From Lactarius indigo (Eukaryota > Basidiomycota > Agaricomycetes > Russulales > Russulaceae): a DNA stretch of 64,000 bases. The number at the start of each line of letters is the position of its first letter. The stretch's first letter is position 1. The notes under the pieces were generated by a model that was not told the origin of the DNA, made no database searches, and saw only the letters and a list, made by a program, of their open reading frames with translations. This document shows, one piece after another, positions 23,684-35,420 of this stretch. Location: the NCBI GenBank assembly GCA_025766275.1, contig JAFKAC010000002.1:3162001-3226000 (forward strand). Reading direction: 5' to 3'. Made by a program: the position numbers and the translations under genes.

Positions 23684-26124
23684 TCAAAGTTCCCAGAGTA
23701 CTGTGGTCAACGGAGGCCTCTGTCTTGGATCCAGACTAAGTAGTCCAGTATATGTGAACCCCCAAACTGAAGCCCCACCGGCCAGAAGGAAGCTTGCGAA
23801 GTACTTGAGCATTTGTCCACAAGACCACCAGTCAGCCAGGACCACACTATATTTCATTGTGGGTCCATGTTCAGTTCTGGCTTCTGGGGCGACCCAAGAA
23901 GGAGTCCCACGAAAGCCCTCAACCAAGGTCTCTTCGCTTTCCACAAAAATGGAAAGTCCAAAGTCGATGATTGACAACCGTGGTGACAGCAAGGTGTGCC
24001 CGCCATCGACAAGGACGTTCCCAGGCTTCAAATCAAGGTGAGAAACTCTGAACTCGTGTAGAAATGCGACCCCTTCTAGGAATTGGATGTGAAGCAACTC
24101 CACCGCATGGGGAAAGTAGGCTTCCCTCAAGCATCAAGTCAATGGCATTTGCCATGGCATCACAATCACATTGCGAACAGTGCTAGTAGGGGGGATATTA
24201 AGTTGGATAACATCTAGCAACTTGACGGTATGATTGATCCAATTGGACTCTGATTGGATCACCTGTAAGTGCCTGAGAATTTCAAGCTTTTCCGTCGCAC
24301 TGTCAAGGAGCTTGAGAGTGACTGTGCCTATGTGACCATAACTTGAGATAGCCTTGCCTATTGTTGGCTTCAGCTGCGCACCGCCCTCTGGGAGTAATGT
24401 GTAGCCGTCTCTTTGGATGAGTGCCTGCACTCTTGGGTTTCGAAAAGTGACTCCTGTCGCCAATGAGTCTCTGCTCGCTTGGTCCCACCACGTTGAAGAA
24501 CCAACGTCATCAGAGCCAGGCTCCCTTGTGAGACATGGGAGGTTTTCAGTCTCAGTCAAAATTGATGCTAGCGCAGAGGCTAGCTGGGGAGAAAGTTTTT
24601 TGTGCAGAGCTTTCATTGAATGGAGGAAGTTGTAAATGCAGAAGACGAACGCGAACATCTTGTGTCTGTTAGAAAGATCGTGAGACATCTTGCAATAGTT
24701 GACCTTCCACAAGTGTCAGTCTCTTTCTCATGCGACAATATGCAGAAACACTACATTATCGTTATTTGGTCCTGGCCCATTTTGATATAACATGTATTCC
24801 ACGGCACGGTAGTCATAGGTAACATGAATTGCTTTTATGAAGAACGTAGAGGACTTGTCCTTGAGTAGTGTGTTGCCCAAGCGGACAAGGCAAGAGGCCT
24901 GCAGAAGCACAGTATGGATCTCCCCCTTGTGAGACGTATTGGGAGACACTCCGAGTAGCAAATATGGAAAGTCTTTGATACTTATGGAGAAGTTGCTACA
25001 AGGCGTATATTGGTAAAGCATGGCATCTCGGATGGTCTCTACAAGCAGATGAAAGGGCCATGGGACATCACTAATAATAATGACGTGATTCAGAGTGATT
25101 GATTACATAAGGAATCATGGCTCACAACTGGAACTTAACATCGTGTTGAGGGGGGGATGTGGTAGTGAATCTTCTTAGGAGACTATATATGTGTGACACC
25201 GCCTTATCTCTATATGCCTCTTGATTCAAGAGGTGCTGGTCAAGGAGGACGTCAATATAATGGAGAAGTTTGACAGCTGTAACATGGTGCATCCCTGAAT
25301 CAGAACCATCTTTTGGGTCTGTGAAATGTTTGCAAAAGGCCTTGTTTCCAAGGAGCATCTTCACAGAACCCAACAAAGACAGTGTTGTCATCTGAAATTG
25401 GATCGTGTTCAGTAAGATTACACCAGGTCACGCTGCAAGGCTCACATCCTGCCAAGGGGAATGGGGGAGACTCAATTCTTGCTCAAGTTGCACAACAAAC
25501 TCCGGTGGTAATTTGTCCTCTGGCGACTCTCTGAGATTGTTGTCAAAAAGCTGGGCCTCAGGGAAGAGTTGGATTTCATCACAGTTTCGCAAATGAAATG
25601 TAACATGACAAAGCCAGCTATTACTCGACTCTGTTTTGAGTAAAGTGAGCAAGACAACATCACATGTACCAGTGAGAGAGCATCAGACATATATTTTCCA
25701 CCAGAAAGTAGAAAGGCGTACCATGTTTCCCGGAATCCACATGAACAATGACATCAATATCAAAATGACAGTCGGCATCCTTCTTCTGAAACTCTTCTCC
25801 AACTTTGCAGGTTATTAACAGGACACTTCCGAGGCACTCTCAAGTCAATTGAAACCCGTGGAGTGAATGTGAAACATGGATAGGGTGGTCTGAAGGAGGC
25901 TTGTAGAACCTGAATTTTCCATGATCTTTGTCCCTTAGTGAAGGGGTGACCTCTTTCACATAGTGGATAACTCCACCAAAATCCTCTGAAGAGGGCACTG
26001 TGACACTGAAAGGAGAGTCGCAGATCTTGAGGTCGTCATCAATGAGGATACAGATGAGCCAGACTGTGGTAGAATCCTCCATCATAATACTTGTAACGTA
26101 ACCAGGGGACAAGGTGTCATACAT
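23684..26124 (-). pseudogene. CRN-like kinase gene, left-arm copy of gene B
   Basis: This is the mirror image of 53101-55541 (positions sum to 79225); see that entry for exons and domains. The order from the 5' end is a header domain (26124-25840), a middle region of about 280 residues, and a C-terminal protein kinase domain with HLDLKPGN, IIDFG and SWVAPE. The same three in-frame stops are present, at 25842-25840, 24136-24134 and 23686-23684. It follows gene A in the same orientation about 380 bp downstream, so the two look like an old tandem duplication within each arm. Confidence 0.75.
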
Positions 26125-26501
26125 TCGTGAATTGTAAATATGGACAAACTGGATGTAAACATGGACAAATTGGATCTCGACATTACATAAATTTTAATTT
26201 TCTCCACCCAGGGTGCATACCATGGGTACAGACTGGTCATAGCCGAGACTACATTTGAGACGATGTGTGTACTAAGTAGTAATATTAAATGGTTACTGTA
26301 AGCTTGCGTCCATCAGGCATCCAATCGGTTGTACATGAGCAATAATGGGGGGTAAGTGATGGGTCCACGGAAGTTACTGAACAACCAGAAATGGAGACGA
26401 AACGCAGGATTGGACAAGTGACGAGCGAATCTGATACTCCTACAAAGTAGATATGGTACAATGCTTGTGTCTCCCTAGAAGAGTGTGTACACCTTTGAAT
26501 A

Positions 26502-28179
26502 CTACAAAGTTGTTCCCTTTGTTGTTCCTGTCGCAGATGAGGGACTACTCTGTTGATTCCTCTGTTTGGAATGCCCACCAAGACTGTCCTCAGTGCTATG
26601 CTTCCCCTGGCCTGTTGCATATGGGAAGCCCTTGGTCTCAGTCAGGGTTGACAACAGGATCTCGCTCAACTGTGGAGGGAGCCTTGCGTGCAAAGCCCTT
26701 ATTGAAGGGAGTAAGTTGTAAATTCGGAAGATAAGTGTGAACATGTCGTGTCTGTTAGTAAGCTTGTAGCGTGTCATACAATATTCAACCTACCACATGC
26801 ATGTTAGTCCCTCTTTTCATGTAATAATAAGTGGAAATGTACCTTATCATTGCCAGGTTCTGATCCTTTCTGGTATAACGTGTATTCAATGGCGTTGTAG
26901 TTGTGGTCAATATAGATTGCTTTGACAAAGAATGTGGAGGATTCGAAGGGGGACTTGTCTGTGATTAGCTTGTTGCCCAGGCGAACAAGGCAAGAGGCCT
27001 GTAGAAGCATACGATGCTGGTCCCTTTTCTTGACCTTGTCAGAACATATCTCTAGTAATACATGCAGGAATCCCCCGATACTCATGAAAAAGTCGCTATG
27101 AGGGGTATACTGGCATAGGGTTTGATCGGTCTCCCTGGCCATGACCAGGCGGAGAGACCATGTGACATCGCTATCGAGCAAATTAGAATTACAAATTGCA
27201 TCAAAAATTATAACTCACAACTATGACCTTATACCATGTGGAGAGGGGGGATCGGTAGTGAATCTCCTTAGGAGACTATATATGTGTGACACCGCTTTCT
27301 CTCTGTATGCCTCTTGATCTGAGAGGTGGTGGTTGATGAGGGTGTTGGCATAATGAAGAGCCTCAATAGCTGTCACGCAGCGCATCTCAGAACCAGAACT
27401 GTCTTGTGGGTCTGAGTCAGTGAAATATTCGCGAAAGGTCCTGTCTTCAAGGACCAACTTCACAGTAGTTAACAGACACTGTGCCATCATCTGAAATTGA
27501 CTGGTGCTTGGTGAGACCACATCAAGTCATGCGGCAGGACTTATGTCGTTGTCAGGCTGTATAGAACGCGGGCGATGCAACTCTTGCTCAAGTTGCACAA
27601 CAAACCCTGGCAGTAAATTGTCTTCCGTTTCACTGATATTATTACTCCGAAGCTGGGGTTCGAGAGGGAGTTGTATTTTGTTGCGGTTCAACAAATGGAG
27701 TGTAAGATAGCGAAGCAAGCTAGTGCTTGACTCTGTGGGTAAAGTTCACGTGCATAAGACAACACCACCTGTGCCAGTGAGAGAGCGTCAGACATATCTT
27801 TTCACAGAAAGTAGAAAGACTTACCACGTTCCCCAGAATCAATCTGAACAATGACATCAATATCAAAACGACAGTCATCACCATTCTCCAAAAACTCCTC
27901 ACTAATGCTGCATGGTACATACAGGGGACTCCTGAGGTGTTCTGTAGTCAATTGAAACCCGGGGTGTGGATCCGAAACATGGATAGGGTGGTTCAAAGGA
28001 GGCTTGTAGAACCTGAATTTCCCGTGATCTTTGTCCCTAAGCGAAGGAGTGACCTCTTTCACGTAGCGGATGATCCCACCAACTTCTTCTCTGATGGGTA
28101 CCTTGATGGTGAATGGAAAGTCGTGGACCTTGAGATCGTCATCAATGAGAATACAGAGGAGCCGGACAAGATCGTCCAT
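26502..28179 (-). pseudogene. CRN-like gene without kinase, left-arm copy of gene A
   Basis: Mirror image of 51046-52723. The header domain is at 28179-27825. The middle region follows in four exons. Shared lesions: the second donor reads AT in place of GT at 27544-27543, and there is a TAG at 27223-27221 where gene B has CAG. The kinase part is missing. Beyond 26502 the sequence no longer aligns with gene B. Its product, if any, would be a truncated header protein. Confidence 0.7.
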
Positions 28180-29664
28180 CGTAATAGTATTAGGCTGATA
28201 GACAAAACGAAAGCGGGGAATTGTGGCTCAATACTAGTAGATGGATTAATTATATGGTCTACAGTCCAACTCAAGCAAACACGGCACTGAATTGAACTTG
28301 AACATGGACCGAATTAAAGTACTAGTAGGGTTCTATGATCGATGGTCAGTATCATGATCATCTGCACCATTCACCATTTCTGTTGTTCACTTGGTTATGG
28401 CACCCACGATGCAGGACAGGTTTGACTTCACCGCTCAGTCCGGAAGTGGTGTATTCTCAGCAACATGGGCAAATACCAGTCACTTAAAAGGACAATTTAG
28501 ACACGCCTGCATATCCAGAGAAAGATTTGATGTACAAAGTATCACAGCCTTCCCATCCACGACGTCTTCCACATCGGAGGCCAGAGACTGATGTCAACCC
28601 TACATAAGTCTTGTGAGACAGGTACAGGCAGTTCAAAATGGGACATTCAGTCGTCGGTCATTACAGAGTCAATAGGAAGGAATGGATTGTCATGGGAGCC
28701 AACCAGAGTCAGGTCTAGAAGGTAGATGTGACAGGAATAGACCTGACTGCTTCTCAGCTTCTATTAAATTGGAAGGAGAAGGACGCCGCAAGAGATGGCA
28801 TCAAGTGAGGGGTTTTTCCCTATGTGGTGACAGGATTATGCATGGTGCTCTTCACAAATCTTCTCTCCTATAATCGCTTTGTGAGTCATTCAGTTGCAAC
28901 CTTCGACTTCTATTTAACTCTCTGATCATCCATACCCTCAGCATAGGCCCCGAACTCTTGGGAGCTTGCGGCGTATGGGGTGTTGGAAAAGGATCACGTG
29001 CAGGACATAATAACAATTTTGCCAACAGGAGTCTAGATAGATGTACTATACCTTGGCCCTAATTCACTGCCCCCAAGTTGGACACTTTTCATTTCTCACT
29101 TATTTCTGGCTGAATTGTTACCAAATTAAATACATGATGTCCTGCATGGCTCCTTAACATCCTCTGACTGTTAAAATATGTTATGTTGCAAGCTTGGAAA
29201 AATGGCCATCCGTCACGCTTGCCGACCCATGCTATGTTGGGGCTTGATTTGGGCGGCTGACTGCCTTCTAAAAATGGAAGGGGGCGTGACACCCACCAAG
29301 TCATCAGTGGAGTCCCAAAATCAAAAATGGGACTGTGACTTAGCGTGCTGTCCAACTGAGGGGGGTTCAAATGAGGGTCAAGGTATAGAAGTCATAAGTC
29401 AGAAGCGCATCCTGTTTTCCAAGGACTTGCAACTCGTTCCCGTGAGTGGGGTCAATGTCCTTTGCAATCCGCTCAATGAGGGCAAGGATATTCGCATTGC
29501 TTCCTTGCTCACCGCCATGAGAGTTCTGTGAGGGAAGTCATAAGCTGCGTTACTCCATAAACGGGCCATCAGGCATCGCCCACATACAGAATGACTGTCT
29601 ATTGAAAAATGCTGGCATCCATCTGTTCTGTCTGGATTTTGAGATGGTGCTGAGGAGGCCTGCA
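28180..29664. other. Intra-arm sequence upstream of gene A, no recognised gene
   Basis: Identical in the right arm (49561-51045). It should hold the promoter of gene A. Short frames at 28391-28873 and 29089-29531 resemble nothing I know and overlap on both strands. Confidence 0.45.
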
Positions 29665-32010
29665 AAGCTTCTGGTGACGCTCTCGTGAGAACTAAAATTA
29701 TTAGAGAAATGTGTAGCACTTACATCCGATAGCTGAGCACGTACCAGTAGGCCCGGGATGAGTGATAGCTTACAACTCCCACCTTGCCTCACATTCCTCT
29801 TGTCCAATGTTCCTGACATGGAATCACCCTGCTCCAAGACGGCTTCACAAGACCAGTGACCAGGTTGGATTTATGCATTGCACTGTGTGGGACATCCCAA
29901 CGAGGAGGTAAGGTTGACATATGTTAATCATCCCTCCCCCTTGGGTCATAATCCCTCAGCGTGGAAGTATCCGTCACTTGAATCAGAGAGCTTAAGCGGG
30001 ACCATAGGCCCGCTGCCCCTACTTGACACCCTGTCGGCACTCCCCTTACCTGCCTGCTTGTATGGACCACTCCACTGGCTGCAGGAAGATTTGGGTCTCC
30101 CACCGGCACTAGGCAAATGACGGAGGCCACATGAGGGTTGCCCTTGCGGGCAGTTGAGGGACCAATGTGTTCTAACCCAGCTACAGGCTTCACGGGGCCT
30201 TCCCCGGCTGAACAAGAGGCCCACATAGTGGGGGCACATCTCTGCCAGGGGCTTTGGGTCTAGCAATGGTGCTTGGCGGGCACGAGGTATGGGACGTATA
30301 AGTCTTCTTCTTCGAAGCGGTGGTAAATGATGCACAGTGCGGTGTGGTGCGGTGCACCTTGCCTGAATCTGCTGACAAAGTGACTTCGTCTTCGGGTGAG
30401 CGTAGCTGCTCCTCATCAGTCAGGCAGGCCAACAGTGCACTGCAACCAACACTACTTGGAATCAGCAACAGGCCCAGGCTGGTCACTGGGGAATTACCTC
30501 CCACTGCCCCAAGGGCAACGGAGGCTACTTCCCTGATGCCCTTGCGGGCCACAGGGGGGTTGCCATGGTCGGCCTCCATTTAAGGACTTCCCCAGGACAA
30601 AGGGCCTGTGTATCAGGGGCGCACTGTTCTTGGGGGACTCTTGGTCAGTGATGATGCTCTCTGAAGGTAGATCACAACGCACTCAGGACTTGTGCATCGC
30701 TGGGGTGTTCAGAGAATACTGAGAAGGTCGTATTTCAATGCAGGAGGTACAATCGAGCTTCTAGGCCTCCGACAGAGGTCAGATGAACAATGAGCGTCAC
30801 CTAGGTAAGAAGAAACTCTCACCACGTCAATTAGATGGCACATCAAGGTTAAGTGTGCTGTGGAGAAAGGACGAGAAAAGATGTTGCGGACGCCGGGTGT
30901 GATGACTCACTGTCACTTGACAGGGGGTCACAACGTAGGCAGAGACTGGGGGCTGAGAGGGTGTGGAGAAGAAATGCTCGACGACAGAAGAACACAGGGC
31001 TATGGCCTTTGGCTCAAAGAGTAATAGTGGCGTGTGAAGAGCGGGGCACTCGAAGGAGCTGAGAGGCAAAGGGGAGGATGTCACAAGTGGACAGTCTGAG
31101 GGACTGTCCATAGAATTGCACCAGCTTATATACTACAGGGGGTGGTCTGTGCATAGGTTTAGGGCAGGCTTAGGGCCTGTCCATGGGTGCTGTGCAAAGG
31201 AACATTCTAGAGACATCTAACAAGAGGGTCCAATCAGAAGACATTTAAACATAGAACGACTGCGCCGCAGTCGATGGTGCAATCTTGCATCATGATGGTG
31301 TGATTCCACAGTCAATGCAGGAATCCCTGAGGGGTGGTGACTTGGGTGATTATCTTTGTTGATTGATCAACAATCAACCGTTGATAAGTACACGTGTACA
31401 CAACATGTGGTTTGAGAGATGTGACTGATCACGTGATTGTTTGAGAGCAGAATTCAAACTCCGATTCGGAATTCCCCATTAGGAAGGTGATTATATAAGA
31501 CCGGGCCGACGCGGACTGGTCCTAGGCACCCTTGAGTCACAACCGGATTATAGGTTTGTGACACCAGGTGGGAACGGGGGGAACGGAAAGGGGGGCAATG
31601 AACATCTCCACCGTGAACAACCAGACAGCGCATCAAGGCTGCTTGCGAAGGGTGGCATGTGGATAGAGGGGACAACAGAGGACAGAGAACCGAGCAACCA
31701 TGCCTTGAACAGCTTGAAGAATGCCGACACGAGATGGGAGGGAGGGAACAACAAACACTCCCACCAGGGCAACCAGACAGCACGTCGAGGTTGCTCGTGA
31801 AGGGTAGCATGTGGATAGAAGGGATGACAGAGGACAGAGAACCGAGCGACCACACCTTGAACGGCTTGAAGAACACCGACACAAGATGGGAGGGACGGAG
31901 CAATGAACACTCCCACCGAGGCAACCAGATGGCATGTCAAGGTTGCTTGTGAGGGGTGGTGTGCAAGAATTGTGAGAAAAACATGAGTAGCGAAGAGGAG
32001 GGGAAATGGT
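29665..32010 (-). repeat. Interspersed repeat R1, copy 2
   Basis: Counterpart of copy 4 in the right arm. Interrupted by the LTR-C solo LTR at 30898-31563. The tandem part (three units of about 143 bp) lies at 31590-31970. It differs from copy 4 by about 6% at 30200-30480, all transitions by eye. Confidence 0.75.
30898..31563. mobile_element. LTR-C solo LTR, TSD ccrgg
   Basis: Ends are tgtgatgac and gtttgtgaca. The flanks are ccggg (30893-30897) and ccagg (31564-31568), a 5-bp duplication with one transition. The empty site is seen in the right arm near 47800 and in R1 copy 3 near 39070, which confirms the boundaries. A TATATAAG box on the minus strand near 31125 would leave about 230 bases to the LTR end, so the minus strand is the likelier sense. 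Confidence 0.8.
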
Positions 32011-32145
32011 GCAGAACGGGAGTGATAAAGAGGGACGTCGAAAGGCAGTATGGTGGCGATGAGAATGTGGTGACACCAAAAGTGTGGCTAAAGCAGCGCC
32101 CAAGCCCACTCTAGCCAACGGCTAATTGGCTAATTGTGCAACAAC

Positions 32146-32153
32146 TATATAAG
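32146..32153 (+). promoter_or_regulatory. TATA box of the H3-tail-like gene
   Basis: TATATAAG lies 43 bases before the ATG at 32196, a usual distance for a fungal promoter. Confidence 0.55.
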
Positions 32154-32195
32154 GGTTTCACATTGCCTTTGAGAAAAGCCATCATAACGCATGGT

Positions 32196-32564
32196 ATGGC
32201 CCGAACCAAGCAAACATCCAGGAAATCCACTGGTGGTCCACGTGGACCCCCCTGACAGCTCGCCCTCATGAGTTCATCCGGTAGGTGCCCAACTCCACCC
32301 AGTCTGAAGATGAGGAAGCCCAAGAGGTCTGAAGACATTGACCTCAGTGCAGAAATTCACTGTCTTGAGGCAGACATTGCAGAACATCCATTTCCTGAGT
32401 CGCAACGACCCTGACAAGCACCTGCCATGACCCATTACCATGGGGCTCCGCGAGAAGCTCCTAAAAAGAAGAAGCGCCGTCAGAACTGGAAGAAGAGGCC
32501 CAAGACTCCTGGCTCGCTGACGAAGCCCGAGGTCATTGACCTCCCTGAGGAAGACGGAACATGA
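32196..32564 (+). pseudogene. Decayed gene with histone H3 N-terminal tail mimic
   Basis: The ATG opens MARTKQTSRKSTGGPRGPP. After the Met, 12 of 13 residues equal the histone H3 tail (K4, R8, K9 and S10 kept, A7 changed to S), then the sequence skips K14-A15 and departs. A TGA follows at 32253-32255, then QLAL as in H3. The frame stays open through an unrelated basic part with a second TGA at 32412-32414 and a lysine/arginine patch (PKKKKRRQNWKKRPK). It ends EVIDLPEEDG, like a SUMO-interacting motif, at the TGA 32562-32564. Both internal stops could come from CGA. A gtaagt donor at 32601 suggests more exons. No histone fold is present, so it is not H3. It is probably a chromatin-related mimic, now decayed; function is not known. 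Confidence 0.6.
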
Positions 32565-32599
32565 GCATGACATCGCGCTGGATCACACATTCACACTGC

Positions 32600-34379
32600 A
32601 CGGTAAGTCATGTGAATTTGACACTTGCTCGTACACCCTATCTCATAGACTACGCTAGGCCTGACTGCGTCTTTTTCTAATTGACTTTAATCCAACGTCT
32701 CTGCCTGATTGTTCTGTCTTGTTCTCTGCCTCCTTGTCCTCCTTGTCCTATATCACCTGCCATTTCTCAACCTGGACGTCTTCACGTGCCACAATGCCCT
32801 TGCCTCGAGGTCCTCCTCGAGCCCGCCTTTTGTCATGTTGCTCATCCTAGTGTCAATCACCACAAAGTCTTTTATCCCTTCAACCATCCCTGTTTCACTT
32901 CACCAACCTTTGTCTCCCCAAATCACATTGTTGGCTCTCCCTAGCCACCTTCAAGATGCCGTTGGAGCTTGACGGTGCCCTGTAGTTGGACTTGGAAAGG
33001 ATTCATATTGTCGTGCGTCATCGTGTTTCGGTTTCTATTGTTCTCGTATGGCCTCTTTTCATCGCATCCTTTTACTTAGATGTCTGATATCCCCTTCCTC
33101 ATGTCCGCCCATATCCCTTTTACACTATTCATCGCTCCTCATGCATCGTATCTACTATCTCTATCCCTCCTTACTCTCTTACCTTTCCTACTCGTTGAAC
33201 TAAGTTTTGGATTGCGTCACATACTCTTTTCTCAATTCCATTTGCGTGCGCCTTGGTACAGAATTGTATGTAAATTTCAGCTATGTGTATCCTATGTGAC
33301 CTTCGAATATAGTTTCTCTCCCCCTCCATCTAGAACCTCCCTGCTCCTGGGTGGGTGCAGCTTGGTGTTACATCAAGTGGTGTGGCACCTTTGCACGCTG
33401 GAACATTTTGGAAGACTGGGAGTAGGCTTGGTGTGTTTTGCAAGTTCCACATCTTGGTTAGTCGATTTTGTGGTAATTGGATGAGGGACGGGCAAGAAAT
33501 TCGAGGTGTCCAAGCTGGAATGAATTGTATATTTGTATTGCATAACTCAACCCTGTTTCATGTGTCGGTGGTATCGATCTAGATAAGTGTCAACAATAAT
33601 AGCATTAGAGCAGGGTTCAACTCTAAATTTTGGCACCATCGGGTTAATTATAACGCAAATATGTTCCTGTATGCACAATAGGCGGTGACGGTGACAAATG
33701 ACACAGCCATTGTTCACTGGATCTACAATATGGTAAGTTCTGTCTATAACGGCAATTGTGAATTACGTGACAGGTGATTTAGATTTAATTTCTGCCCAAT
33801 GGCGCCCAGAGCAATGCATTGGTGCGCTCGCTCCCATATGACCAGACTGGGCTGAAAAACATTGGCAATAGGAAACCTGATGGTAAATTACTCTGTTGGT
33901 GCACCATATGCCGTTGTCTGGTCACACAGATAAATTGAACGTTTCTACTGACTGGTCATGGTACTGTCATCCCTAGGACTCCCTATCCTACTTGAATTTG
34001 CAAGCTTCCATGGATCCCTCAAGTAGCGATGATGAATGTGTTTCAGTTCAGCTCAGCGGCAGTGACATGGCCCTGAGGGCTATGAAGGTCATCTCTTCTC
34101 GTCTATCTGCACATTAATACTTATTTCATTTGCACACCGACCAGACCATCCTCCAACAGAGGTTTCCAATGAGGTGTTATCACTTGGAGTCCAATGGCTG
34201 ACTATCGAATGTGGTAAAAGCAATGGAGTGAGTTACATGGACATGTGCTTTATCTTAGATGCGCTAAATGTGGCTCATCATTAGCCGGTCTGTTGAAAAT
34301 GCTGCTACTTGCACGACAGCTCCAGTATTGGCAGCAAGGTTCTTTCTTTTCTTTTTCATTGTAGTGTTGGTTTTCTGAC
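32600..34379. other. Exon-like fragments, no recognised gene
   Basis: C/T-rich plus strand with several gtaagt/cag-type signals. Short open stretches occur near 33790-33890 (LPNGAQSNALVRSLPYDQTG) and 34010-34110 (a Ser/Asp-rich start). They may be further exons of the H3-tail-like gene or of a neighbour, but I cannot join them into one frame. Confidence 0.35.
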
Positions 34380-34715
34380 ATGTTCCATCGATTTCCTCCT
34401 GATAGTGGCACCGCAGATATGATTACTCAGTCGATTGCAGCTTTTCTCCAGCCACACACATCGTCTCCATCAATGCCCCTCATCACCCATGCAATGAGCA
34501 GTCTAGCTGCGAGCGATCTTGGTAGCGAGGACCTCAGTCGGATTTTGAGCGCTCAGCTTGACTCACGGCCGTCTCACCTCAAACGAAGCAGAGCATAGTC
34601 CCAGCCCTTCTTGGCATCGCAAAGCTTGCCAAAGTGCAGTCGCAGAGGTCAGTTGATGCTGCTTCCCTCTGCATAATTCTCAGGGCGTTGATTATTTAAA
34701 TTTGCTAGCCTGCCT

Positions 34716-35126
34716 ATGCCAATATCACTATCACTGCCTACTGCACCTGAGCCTGAACCCGTGGGAACCACCGCCGAGTCTTCCTCTATCACCCTTCCAT
34801 ATCAGATGTGTCAACAATCATTTTCTTCCAGCTCAGGCAGTGGTTACACAGTCTGGTACTCTGGCAAGTCTAATTCAAGCCTTTTATTTCTGCCTACCAT
34901 CCCTCAAGCCAAGACTGGACATCTCTATATTCATTTTGATATGTCAAGGAACGTCTCTCAATACTGGATGCTTGGCATAGGTAGTCAATGGCAGTGTGTC
35001 TCACCAGGAGCAGAGTATCCTCTCAACCACGATCGAGTTCTCGGTATTCATAGCAATGGAGAGCCAAGTTGGATTACTCGGGCATCGACTGCCACCACAA
35101 AAATAAGGAAAGAGAAGGAGATGTGA
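34716..35126 (+). CDS. Uncharacterised ORF, possibly one exon
   Basis: 136 residues starting with a Pro/Glu-rich segment (PEPEPVGTTAESSS) and continuing into a mixed, beta-rich-looking region (GHLYIHFDMSRNVSQYWM, NHDRVLGIHSNGEPSWI). It ends in a basic tail. The composition looks coding, and the preceding exon-like piece at 34380-34598 is in the same direction. I recognise no family. It could be part of a longer spliced gene. Confidence 0.4.
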   Translation: MPISLSLPTAPEPEPVGTTAESSSITLPYQMCQQSFSSSSGSGYTVWYSGKSNSSLLFLPTIPQAKTGHLYIHFDMSRNVSQYWMLGIGSQWQCVSPGAEYPLNHDRVLGIHSNGEPSWITRASTATTKIRKEKEM

Positions 35127-35420
35127 GAGAAGTTGGTGGGGTAGTGGATCATAAACAGATTGGCCGAAGTAGGTTCCTGTACAAGTAAACTCGCAATGTG
35201 AGCCCACCCTCCCCAGGCAAGTTTATCTTTTAACACAATCTGATGGTTGAGTCAATATTGCAACAGCAAGTCCTTTGGGCCCATTTGTTCTCAACACTTC
35301 AGAACTCACATCTGACATAGCAGTTAGGTGCACTTTGCTGACACACATTTTGCTGACCCACATTTTTCGGCTAACACACATCTGGCTGCTGCTCCTTTTC
35401 ATTTGCTTGCATAACCTTTG

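Larger units (their letters stand above)
21377..31805. repeat. Left arm of large inverted duplication
   Basis: The reverse complement of this segment matches 47545-57001. From 22812 to about 30200 each matching position sums to 79225, so there is no net indel over about 7.3 kb, and I see almost no base differences outside R1 sequence. Three differences in structure exist. The left arm alone has the LTR-C solo LTR (30898-31563). The right arm alone has the LTR-D solo LTR (48502-49028). About 0.85 kb between 21970 and 22811 is missing on the right. The arms contain one CRN-like gene pair each and R1 at both ends. Confidence 0.9.

Noticed and set aside
32196..32564. A true histone H3 gene
   Set aside because: Only the first 14 residues resemble H3; the rest lacks the histone fold and two stops interrupt it.
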